Assembly (NCBI RefSeq): GCF_000260115.1 | Contig: NZ_JH651379.1 | Coordinates: 558,001 to 622,000 of the forward strand | Length of the DNA: 64,000 nucleotides | Direction of reading: 5' to 3' | Origin: Galbibacter orientalis DSM 19592 | Lineage (GTDB): Bacteria; Bacteroidota; Bacteroidia; Flavobacteriales; Flavobacteriaceae | In this document: one piece after another, positions 44,111 to 50,993 of the stretch | Position numbering within the stretch: position 1 is the first letter of the stretch | Layout: every line of letters begins with the position of its first letter | Notes under the pieces: model-generated | Database searches by the model: none | What the model saw: the letters and a program-made list of their open reading frames with translations, nothing else | Told to the model about the DNA's origin: nothing | Made by a program: the position numbers and the translations under genes

Positions 44111-44707
44111 ATGAAAATTTTAATACTTCTCTGCATCTACTCCATAAGCTTTATTACAAACGCTCAGGAATGGAATTTAAAAAGAAACTCCAACAAAATT
44201 AAAGTCTACACAAGATCCTTGGATTCCACCAAATTTAATGAATACAAAGCTATTCTTGTTGCCAATTCCACCCCTGAAAAGGCAATTAAAATAATTACAG
44301 ATGGCAACAACTTAAAAAACTGGAATTATAAAACCCCAAAAAGCGAAGTACTTAAAAAGGTTTCTGAAACAGAATATATTTTTTGGATGGAAAACGACTT
44401 ACCCTGGCCTGTAAACGATCGAGACAACATCTCCAGAGTAACCATTAACCAAACAGATGCATCCACTTATAAAATAGACATTGAACCCGCCGATAGCACC
44501 TATGTAAAAGCCAATAAAAATGTAATTAGGATGGATAATTTTAAGGGGTATTGGTTAATAAAACCGATTGGGAAAGACTCGGTAGAAGTTACGCAACAAA
44601 TGTATGGAGACCCTAAAGGAAACATTCCTTCTTGGATAGCAAATTCTATTCTCACAACATTTCCTTACCATTCTTTTGAAAAACTGAAAGAGATACTGGA
44701 AAACTAA
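44111..44707 (+). CDS. Exported START-domain (lipid-binding-like) protein
   Basis: The 198 residues begin with an SPI signal peptide ending FITNAQEW. The mature part has START/Bet v1-like features: YTRSLDSTKFNEYKAILVAN, SETEYIFWMENDLPWPVNDR and DNFKGYWLIKPIGKDSVEVT. START domains bind lipids or other hydrophobic ligands in a deep cavity. The ligand is unknown. It lies 35 bp after rnhA in the same direction. Confidence 0.78.
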   Translation: MKILILLCIYSISFITNAQEWNLKRNSNKIKVYTRSLDSTKFNEYKAILVANSTPEKAIKIITDGNNLKNWNYKTPKSEVLKKVSETEYIFWMENDLPWPVNDRDNISRVTINQTDASTYKIDIEPADSTYVKANKNVIRMDNFKGYWLIKPIGKDSVEVTQQMYGDPKGNIPSWIANSILTTFPYHSFEKLKEILEN

Positions 44708-44710
44708 GCT

Positions 44711-44718
44711 TATATTTG
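44711..44718 (+). promoter_or_regulatory. -7 promoter element before the PfkB kinase
   Basis: TATATTTG matches TAnnTTTG and ends 15 nt before the ATG at 44734. An in-frame TTG at 44716 is part of this element and is not a likely start. Confidence 0.4.
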
Positions 44719-44733
44719 CAAAAAAATTATTGC

Positions 44734-45660
44734 ATGGGTAAATTACTAATTGTAGGAAGTGTAGCTTTTGATACTATTGAAACTCCTTTTGGTAAAACTG
44801 ATAAAATTCTTGGTGGAGCAGCGCCATTTATAGGGTTAGCAGCTTCTCAATTTAATGTAGAAAGTGCTATCGTATCTATTGTTGGAAACGATTTTCCTCA
44901 GGAATATTTAGATCTTTTTACTGACAGAAACATTGACATTAGCGGTATTGAAGTTGTAAAAGACGGAAAAACTTTCTTTTGGAAAGGCAAATACCACAAC
45001 GACCTTAATTCTCGAGACACTTTAGAAACTCAACTAAATGTACTAGCAGATTTCAATCCTATTGTTCCGAAAAGTTTTAAAGATGCTGACGTTTTAATGT
45101 TAGGAAATCTAAATCCTTCCGTCCAATTAAGTGTTATTGACCAAATGGAAGTGAAGCCAAAACTTATTGTTTTAGATACAATGAACTTCTGGATGGATAT
45201 TGCTTTAGAAGAACTAATGGAAGTGATTGCAAAAGTAGATGTTATTACTATTAATGATGAAGAAGCCAGACAATTGTCTGGAGAATATTCTTTAGTAAAA
45301 GCTGCTGAAAAAATCCATACTATGGGACCTAAATATGTGGTAATTAAAAAAGGAGAACACGGGGCATTACTTTTCCATAAAGGAAGTATTTTCTTTGCTC
45401 CTGCTTTACCATTAGAAGAAGTTTTTGACCCTACTGGTGCTGGAGACACGTTTGCTGGAGGTTTCTCGGGTTATATTGCAAAAACCGACGATTATTCTTT
45501 TGACAACATGAAAAATGCTGTGATTCACGGTTCGAATCTCGCTTCTTTCAATGTAGAGAAATTTGGATCCGAAAGGCTTCAAGAGCTCACAAAAGAAGAA
45601 GTATATAAAAGACTCACACAATTTAAGAGTCTGACACAATTTGATATAAAACTTACATAA
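44734..45660 (+). CDS. PfkB-family kinase, ribokinase/adenosine kinase-like
   Basis: From the ATG at 44734 the 308-residue protein opens MGKLLIVGSVAFDTIETPFG. It carries GGAAPFIGLAASQF in the sugar-binding region and the catalytic FDPTGAGDTFAGGFSG. Its position in the purN-rnhA-purF cluster hints at a nucleoside or ribose substrate, but this is inference. An intrinsic terminator follows directly. Confidence 0.87.
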   Translation: MGKLLIVGSVAFDTIETPFGKTDKILGGAAPFIGLAASQFNVESAIVSIVGNDFPQEYLDLFTDRNIDISGIEVVKDGKTFFWKGKYHNDLNSRDTLETQLNVLADFNPIVPKSFKDADVLMLGNLNPSVQLSVIDQMEVKPKLIVLDTMNFWMDIALEELMEVIAKVDVITINDEEARQLSGEYSLVKAAEKIHTMGPKYVVIKKGEHGALLFHKGSIFFAPALPLEEVFDPTGAGDTFAGGFSGYIAKTDDYSFDNMKNAVIHGSNLASFNVEKFGSERLQELTKEEVYKRLTQFKSLTQFDIKLT

Positions 45661-45671
45661 ATAAACCACTG

Positions 45672-45695
45672 CCCTGAATAATTTCGGGGTTTTTT
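45672..45695 (+). terminator. Intrinsic terminator after the PfkB kinase
   Basis: CCCTGAA pairs with TTCGGGG (one G-T wobble) across a TAAT loop, followed by TTTTTT. It sits between the kinase stop and the amidophosphoribosyltransferase start. Confidence 0.75.
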
Positions 45696-45706
45696 ATTCG
45701 ATTATA

Positions 45707-47605
45707 ATGAGTGACGCTATTAAACACGAATGTGGAATTGCACTAGTTAGACTGCTAAAACCATTAGAGTACTATAAAGAAAAGTACGGAACTGCATATT
45801 ACGGTATCAATAAAATGTACCTAATGATGGAGAAGCAACATAACAGAGGGCAAGATGGAGCAGGATTTGCCAGCATTAAATTAAATATGCAACCAGGAGA
45901 GCGCTATATGAGTCGTGTACGCTCAAACCAAGCACAGCCTATCCAAGATATTTTTAATCAAATTAACTCTCGTATTAACGACGAGTTGAAGGAAAACCCT
46001 GAGTACAACGATAGTATTGATATCCAAAAACGTGAAATCCCTTATCTAGGAGAGTTAATGTTAGGGCACGTACGTTACGGTACTTTTGGTAAAAATAGCA
46101 TAGAAAGTGTACATCCATTTCTAAGACAAAACAACTGGATGCACAGAAACTTAATTGTAGCTGGAAACTTTAACATGACCAATGTTAACGAGCTATTTTC
46201 AAACCTAATTCGTATTGGGCAACACCCAAAAGAAAAGGCAGATACAATTACAGTAATGGAAAAAATAGGTCACTTTTTAGATGATGCTGTTTCCAAACTT
46301 TATAAGCAAATTAAGAAGGAAGGCTATACAAAAATGGAAGCTTCTCCAATTATTGCTGAAAGATTAAACGTAGCCAAAATCTTAAGAAAAGCTGCTAAGA
46401 ATTTTGACGGAGGTTATGCTATGGCAGGACTTATTGGACATGGAGATGCTTTTGTATTAAGAGATCCAGCAGGAATCCGCCCTACATATTACTACCAAGA
46501 TGACGAAGTAGTAGTTGTTGCTTCAGAAAGACCTGTAATTCAAACCGTTTTCAATGTAAATTTTGATGATGTAAAGGAACTAGATCCTGGAAAAGCTATT
46601 ATCATAAAAAAAGATGGCTCTACTTCTACTAAAAAAATATTAGACCCTTTAGAAAGAAAAGCATGTTCTTTTGAACGAATCTATTTCTCTAGAGGAAGTG
46701 ATGCTGAAATTTATCAGGAAAGAAAAAACTTAGGACGTTTCTTACTTCCAAAAATCTTAAAAGCTATTGATGAAGATATTGAAAACACAGTATTTTCGTA
46801 CATTCCAAATACAGCGGAAACCTCTTTCTACGGAATGGTAAAACAAGCTCAAGATTTTTTAAATGAGAAGAAAGAAGAGGAAATACTCAAAGAGGGGGCT
46901 AACCTTACTAGCGAACGTTTACACGAAATACTTTCTAAAAGACCTCGTATTGAAAAGGTAGCTATAAAAGATGCAAAACTACGTACTTTTATTACCGAAG
47001 ATAGTAGTAGAGACGATTTAGTAACTCATGTTTATGATGTTACTTACGGATCTGTAAAGCCAACCGATAATCTTGTTATTATAGATGATAGTATTGTTAG
47101 AGGTACTACATTAAAAAAGAGTATCCTTAGAATTTTAGACAGATTACACCCTAAAACAATTATTGTGGTTTCTTCTGCACCGCAAATTCGTTATCCAGAC
47201 TGCTATGGTATTGACATGGCACGTATGGAAGATCTAATTGCCTTTAAAGCTGCTTTGGCTTTACATGAAGAAAGAGGAACTATAGCTATTGTAGAAGAAG
47301 TATATAAACACTGTAAAAATCAAGTAGATTTACCTGACTCAGAAGTTGAAAATGCTGTTCAAGCTTTTTATGAACCATTTACAGATGAAGAAATTTCTGC
47401 TAAAATTTCAGAACTTCTATGCCCAGAAGGAATAAATGCCGAAGTGCAAATTATCTATCAAACAGTTGAAAATTTACACAAAGCATGTCCTAAAAATTTA
47501 GGAGATTGGTATTTTACAGGTAATTACCCTACAGCAGGAGGAAATAGAGTAGTAAACCGTTCATTTATGAACTTTTACGAAGGAGTGCAAGGGAGAGCTT
47601 ATTAA
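45707..47605 (+). CDS. Amidophosphoribosyltransferase-type protein, long Bacteroidota form
   Basis: The 632 residues begin MSDAIKHECGIALVRLLKPL; Cys9 would be the N-terminal nucleophile of the class II glutaminase after loss of a short propeptide. Glutaminase motifs HNRGQDGAGFASI and MLGHVRYGTFGKNS are present. The PRPP-binding loop NLVIIDDSIVRGTTLKKSIL and ISSAPQIRYPDCYGIDM-like segment define the transferase half. It is about 120-150 residues longer than classical PurF, with extra charged sequence around residues 390-440. It probably makes phosphoribosylamine, though a specialised paralogue cannot be excluded. Confidence 0.85.
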   Translation: MSDAIKHECGIALVRLLKPLEYYKEKYGTAYYGINKMYLMMEKQHNRGQDGAGFASIKLNMQPGERYMSRVRSNQAQPIQDIFNQINSRINDELKENPEYNDSIDIQKREIPYLGELMLGHVRYGTFGKNSIESVHPFLRQNNWMHRNLIVAGNFNMTNVNELFSNLIRIGQHPKEKADTITVMEKIGHFLDDAVSKLYKQIKKEGYTKMEASPIIAERLNVAKILRKAAKNFDGGYAMAGLIGHGDAFVLRDPAGIRPTYYYQDDEVVVVASERPVIQTVFNVNFDDVKELDPGKAIIIKKDGSTSTKKILDPLERKACSFERIYFSRGSDAEIYQERKNLGRFLLPKILKAIDEDIENTVFSYIPNTAETSFYGMVKQAQDFLNEKKEEEILKEGANLTSERLHEILSKRPRIEKVAIKDAKLRTFITEDSSRDDLVTHVYDVTYGSVKPTDNLVIIDDSIVRGTTLKKSILRILDRLHPKTIIVVSSAPQIRYPDCYGIDMARMEDLIAFKAALALHEERGTIAIVEEVYKHCKNQVDLPDSEVENAVQAFYEPFTDEEISAKISELLCPEGINAEVQIIYQTVENLHKACPKNLGDWYFTGNYPTAGGNRVVNRSFMNFYEGVQGRAY

Positions 47606-47676
47606 AAGCTCATTGCACTTTAACGTTAAAATATGCAATTTAACTGATTCTTAACTTAAAAATAGCACATATATCA

Positions 47677-47684
47677 TATCTTTG
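47677..47684 (+). promoter_or_regulatory. -7 promoter element of small RNA copy 1
   Basis: TATCTTTG is an exact TAnnTTTG match, 5 nt before the conserved RNA block at 47690. The -33 region is weak. Confidence 0.6.
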
Positions 47685-47689
47685 CTTAT

Positions 47690-47761
47690 ACCATAGCATA
47701 AGTAGGTTAAGTTCATGGTAAGATTTGGGGCAAAAAAGGTGGATTAATTTCCACCTTTTTT
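47690..47761 (+). ncRNA. Candidate small RNA, copy 1
   Basis: About 72 nt. The first 47 nt are identical to copy 2. They start ACCATAGCATAAGTAGG; TACCAT (47689-47694) can pair with ATGGTA (47715-47720), enclosing a 20-nt loop, and AAGATTTGGGGC follows. The 3' end is an intrinsic terminator: AAAAAAGGTGGA (47732-47743) with TCCACCTTTTTT (47750-47761) around TTAATT. No start codon with a following ORF is present and no gene follows on this strand, so it is a free-standing RNA rather than a leader. It may belong to a described flavobacterial RNA family such as Flavo-1; I cannot check this. Confidence 0.75.
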
Positions 47762-47968
47762 ATTTTCTACACTTTTAAGCTTCACTTTTAGAATTTCATA
47801 AATAAAATATCTCAAAGATAATTCTGGAACATTAGAAAAATATTTTGATGTAAGCGTTGAAATATTTGAGTGCATACATTTAATGTTGTATTCCATAAGC
47901 AACATTCATTTCATCCAACAAAACGAGCATTATATCCGATTCTTAAAGACAGAAACATTAGCAGTTTA

Positions 47969-47976
47969 TATATTTA
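47969..47976 (+). promoter_or_regulatory. -7 promoter element of small RNA copy 2
   Basis: TATATTTA differs from TAnnTTTG at one position and lies 4 nt before the conserved block at 47981, almost the same spacing as in copy 1. Confidence 0.5.
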
Positions 47977-47980
47977 CACT

Positions 47981-48052
47981 ACCATAGCATAAGTAGGTTA
48001 AGTTCATGGTAAGATTTGGGGCAAAAAGGGCGGATTAATTTCCGCCCTTTTT
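47981..48052 (+). ncRNA. Candidate small RNA, copy 2
   Basis: About 72 nt. Nucleotides 1-47 are identical to copy 1. The terminator stem is AAAAAGGGCGGA (48023-48034) with TCCGCCCTTTTT (48041-48052) around TTAATT. Compared with copy 1, two stem positions changed together with their partners (A-T to G-C and T-A to C-G), so the fold is kept. The flanking DNA is not conserved between the copies, so selection or recent duplication acted on the RNA unit alone. Confidence 0.75.
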
Positions 48053-48089
48053 ATTTTTATAATCTTATTCCTTCTAAAATAACATAAAA

Positions 48090-48113
48090 AAACGCCTGTA
48101 AATACAGACGTTT
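48090..48113 (-). terminator. Intrinsic terminator of the Gfo/Idh/MocA gene
   Basis: On the minus strand AAACGTCTGTA pairs with TACAGGCGTTT (one T-G wobble) across TT, followed by TTTT. It lies 22 bp downstream of the stop at 48135. Confidence 0.8.
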
Positions 48114-48134
48114 CTTAGATTTATACTAAAGATT

Positions 48135-49562
48135 TTACACTTTTAATTCCCAACCTTTTCTATAAGTTCCTGTAACCCATTTATTAGCATCTGGGTAATT
48201 GGTTACTTTCATATTCTCGCCATCCCATAAAATTTTCTTTCTTCCAGGATAGTCGTATGGAGCCCAATCTCCCACTTTTTTACCAGGTTGTAACACTTTA
48301 TACTGGAAGGCTTTTATAGCTAAATTCCCCATCAAAACAGCTTCTGTTAATGGTCCAGCATAAGAAAATGGTGACGAAGTTTCAATTCCTTTTAAACATC
48401 CATCAACAAAATTATTATAATGCCCACCAATAGCTCCATCTACACGTTTAAGATGTTCTCTAGGGAATGCACCTACTTTATCTTTATAATGATTTAAGAT
48501 TCTAGGATTTTCTGAATACGCATCCGTTACTAAAATTCCTTTTTCACCATAAAAAATAGAACCTCCTCCTGGATCTCCAATAGTTTCTCCTTCTTGTAAT
48601 TCTTCAGGAATTTTAGGCATAATTCCGCCATCATACCAATTTACTTCAATATCACCATGAGCTTCTGTATTAAACTTCAATCTAACAATAGAAGAAGGCG
48701 GACAAGCCTCATCATAATTTGCTTCTACAAAATCTCCAGACCAAACAGTAGTACAACTAGCCTCTGCTTCCGTTGGATATCCTAACTTTAAAGTTCTAAA
48801 TGGAGTTTCCAAAATATGGCATCCCATATCTCCTAAGGCTCCAGTTCCAAAATCCCACCAACCACGCCATTTAAATGGCAAATAAGCCGAATTGTAGGGT
48901 CTAAACTCTGCAGGCCCCAACCACTGATTCCAATCCAACGTATCTGGTACAGGCTCTCCATCTGGACTATTCCTAAGTCCTTGCGGCCAAACAGGACGGT
49001 TTGTCCAACAATCAACTTTAAGAACCTTTCCAATAACCCCTGCTTCAATCCACTCTTGAGTAGTTCTTGCACCATCTGAAGAACTTCCTTGATTCCCCAT
49101 TTGCGTAACAATTCCCTGCTCTTTAGTAACCTTAGACATTAGGCGAGCTTCAGCTATAGTGTGCGTAAGAGGTTTCTCTACATACGCGTGCTTTTTAGCT
49201 TGCATAAAAGGAATGGCTACTGTAGCATGATTATGGTCTGGCGTTGCCACCATAATTGCATCTATATCTTTTAAATGATTATCGTATACTTTTCTAAAAT
49301 CGCTATAAGTTTTTGCATTAGGATGTGCATTAAAAGTGTCTTTTGCTCTAACATTATCCACATCACACAAAGCAACATACTTTACTTTTTTAGTATTGTA
49401 AAGTTCTTTTATAACTTGACCTCCTCTTCCGCCAACTCCAACACCCGCCATGTAAAGGGTGTCACTTGGAGGAACATGAATTCCTCCCATTACATGAGAA
49501 GGTACAATGTAAAGTGCGCTTCCTGCTGCCGCTGTGCTTTTAATAAAATTTCTCCGTTTCAT
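48135..49562 (-). CDS. Exported Gfo/Idh/MocA-family oxidoreductase
   Basis: The 475 residues begin MKRRNFIKSTAAAGSALYIV, a twin-arginine-type signal, so the folded NAD(P)-containing enzyme is expected in the periplasm. The Rossmann part includes MAGVGVGGRGGQVIKELYN, and the family motif AYVEKPLTHT gives the catalytic Lys. The C-terminal half matches Bacteroidota secreted members (WNQWLGPAEFRPYN, WWDFGTGALGDMGCHI). Some relatives oxidise glycosides to 3-keto sugars, which would fit the DUF1080 protein at 5389-6282, but the genes are far apart. Confidence 0.88.
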   Translation of the reverse strand: MKRRNFIKSTAAAGSALYIVPSHVMGGIHVPPSDTLYMAGVGVGGRGGQVIKELYNTKKVKYVALCDVDNVRAKDTFNAHPNAKTYSDFRKVYDNHLKDIDAIMVATPDHNHATVAIPFMQAKKHAYVEKPLTHTIAEARLMSKVTKEQGIVTQMGNQGSSSDGARTTQEWIEAGVIGKVLKVDCWTNRPVWPQGLRNSPDGEPVPDTLDWNQWLGPAEFRPYNSAYLPFKWRGWWDFGTGALGDMGCHILETPFRTLKLGYPTEAEASCTTVWSGDFVEANYDEACPPSSIVRLKFNTEAHGDIEVNWYDGGIMPKIPEELQEGETIGDPGGGSIFYGEKGILVTDAYSENPRILNHYKDKVGAFPREHLKRVDGAIGGHYNNFVDGCLKGIETSSPFSYAGPLTEAVLMGNLAIKAFQYKVLQPGKKVGDWAPYDYPGRKKILWDGENMKVTNYPDANKWVTGTYRKGWELKV

Positions 49563-49641
49563 TTATTAAATCATTAAAGTTTTTATTGGTTACTGATAAT
49601 TTGGCAAAAAAGTTACGTAAAAAATTTAGAAGAATAATTCA

Positions 49642-49671
49642 TTTGACGAATGGATTTTTTCCATAATTTTG
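49642..49671 (+). promoter_or_regulatory. Promoter very close to the radical SAM start (possibly leaderless)
   Basis: TTTG (49642-49645) is followed after 18 nt by TAATTTTG (49664-49671), a good TTTG-N18-TAnnTTTG match. The ATG begins only 4 nt later at 49676, so the transcript would have little or no leader. Confidence 0.5.
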
Positions 49672-49675
49672 GAAA

Positions 49676-50773
49676 ATGTCCAAAGAAAAAAATATCATAA
49701 AAGGAAGAGGCGCACAGCTAAATGTTCGGAATAAATTTCTTGAAGCATCTCATGAAACTAGAGATGATTTCTTGGAATATTGCAGATTAGAAGGAGAAGT
49801 AGCAGATAAAAATAAGACGAGCTATTTAGAAGTATTTCCAAAAACAATTGTAAATAAAGTAACCAGTCCAGATGTAGGAATGGCTTATTCCATGAATCCA
49901 TATCAAGGATGTGAGCATGGGTGTATTTACTGTTACGCTAGAAACTCTCATGAATACTGGGGTTATAGCGCCGGTTTGGATTTTGAACGAAAAATTTTAG
50001 TCAAAAAAAACGCTCCTCACCTTTTAGAACAAAAGCTTTTAAGTAAAAATTGGAGCGCTAAAACTATTGTTATGGCAGGAAACACAGATTGTTATCAACC
50101 TGCGGAACAAGAATTTAGAATTACGCGGAAATGCTTAGAAATATTCTTGAAGTACAAACATCCTGTAGCAATTATTACCAAAAATGCCTTTATTAGAAGG
50201 GATTTAGATTTATTAAAAGAACTTACTGCCCATGGTCTTATTGCAGTAAATATCTCGATTACTTCCTTGAGCGAAGAAACTAGAAGGGTTTTAGAGCCAA
50301 GAACTGCCAGTATTAAAAAAAGGTTAGAAACTGTAAAACTGCTCAGCGAGAACAACATCCCTGTTAACGTAATGATTGCCCCTATTATTCCAGCCATAAA
50401 TAGTCATGAAATATTACCCTTAGCTAAAGCGGTAAAAGAGCATGGTGCACTGTCCATTGCCTTTACAATGGTTAGGTTAAACGGAGCTATTGGAGAAATT
50501 TTTACTGATTGGATACAAAAAACACTTCCAGATAAAGCAGAAAAAGTATTACATCAAATAGCAGAATGCCACGGCGGAAGCTTAAACGATAGCAGGTATG
50601 GCGTTAGAAAAACTGGAGAAGGGAAAATTGCAGAACAAATTCACAACCTCATTAGAATTGCCAGAAACACCTATTTTAAGGATACTGATTTCCCTAAATT
50701 AAACCATAGTTTATTTGAAATGCAGCGTCATAAAATGAAGTATAACTCCAATGGACAAACAAGTTTATTCTAA
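49676..50773 (+). CDS. PA0069-type radical SAM protein (SPL-related)
   Basis: The 365 residues have the radical SAM cluster motif C79-x3-C83-x2-C86 in QGCEHGCIYCYARNSHEYWG, preceded by NKVTSPDVGMAYSMNPYQ. SAM-binding segments include VMAGNTDCYQPAEQEFRITR. This matches the PA0069 family, distantly related to spore photoproduct lyase, of unknown substrate. It is cytoplasmic and transcribed alone. Its ATG is unusually close to the predicted -7 element. Confidence 0.88.
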   Translation: MSKEKNIIKGRGAQLNVRNKFLEASHETRDDFLEYCRLEGEVADKNKTSYLEVFPKTIVNKVTSPDVGMAYSMNPYQGCEHGCIYCYARNSHEYWGYSAGLDFERKILVKKNAPHLLEQKLLSKNWSAKTIVMAGNTDCYQPAEQEFRITRKCLEIFLKYKHPVAIITKNAFIRRDLDLLKELTAHGLIAVNISITSLSEETRRVLEPRTASIKKRLETVKLLSENNIPVNVMIAPIIPAINSHEILPLAKAVKEHGALSIAFTMVRLNGAIGEIFTDWIQKTLPDKAEKVLHQIAECHGGSLNDSRYGVRKTGEGKIAEQIHNLIRIARNTYFKDTDFPKLNHSLFEMQRHKMKYNSNGQTSLF

Positions 50774-50836
50774 AAATTCACCCTTCAGAAATTACAATAA
50801 TAGCTGTCTGTTAAAGGAATTTATTATAGAAATAAA

Positions 50837-50871
50837 AAATCGGCTTTATGAATAACTCATAAAGCCGATTT
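50837..50871 (-). terminator. Strong terminator of the second RND operon
   Basis: A perfect 15-bp stem AAATCGGCTTTATGA / TCATAAAGCCGATTT with a 5-nt loop. On the minus strand it is followed by TTT and more T. It may also stop plus-strand transcripts from the radical SAM gene, although the T-tract is shorter on that side. Confidence 0.8.
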
Positions 50872-50901
50872 CCTAAAAAACGAACTTAAGTAAACTCCCT
50901 T

Positions 50902-50985
50902 AGAATAAACCCACGAAGCATTAAAGGAAAACCTAAAAATATTTTAACGCTAGCATCGGAGTATTCAAATCTCCCTTAGAGAATA
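50902..50985. repeat. Intergenic repeat, related to the copy at 17665-17752
   Basis: CACGAAGCATTAAAGGAAAA, CCTAAAAATATTTTAACGCT and ATCGGAGTATTCAAATCTCC match the order of the copy beside pheS. Confidence 0.5.
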
Positions 50986-50993
50986 TTCTTATC

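Larger units (their letters stand above)
47606..48134. other. Gene-free stretch carrying two small RNA genes
   Basis: About 530 bp between two convergent genes, without an ORF worth calling. It contains the tandem small RNA genes at 47690-47761 and 47981-48052, and the terminator of the downstream minus-strand gene at 48090-48113. The 219 bp between the RNA copies looks unique and AT-rich. Confidence 0.7.

Noticed and set aside
44716-44733. A TTG start for the PfkB kinase at 44716.
   Set aside because: The TTG is inside the TATATTTG promoter element; the ATG at 44734 starts the conserved GKLLIVGSVAFD sequence.
47690-48052. Riboswitch or leader function for the two small RNA units.
   Set aside because: Both end in intrinsic terminators and no gene follows on the plus strand; the next gene is on the opposite strand and convergent.
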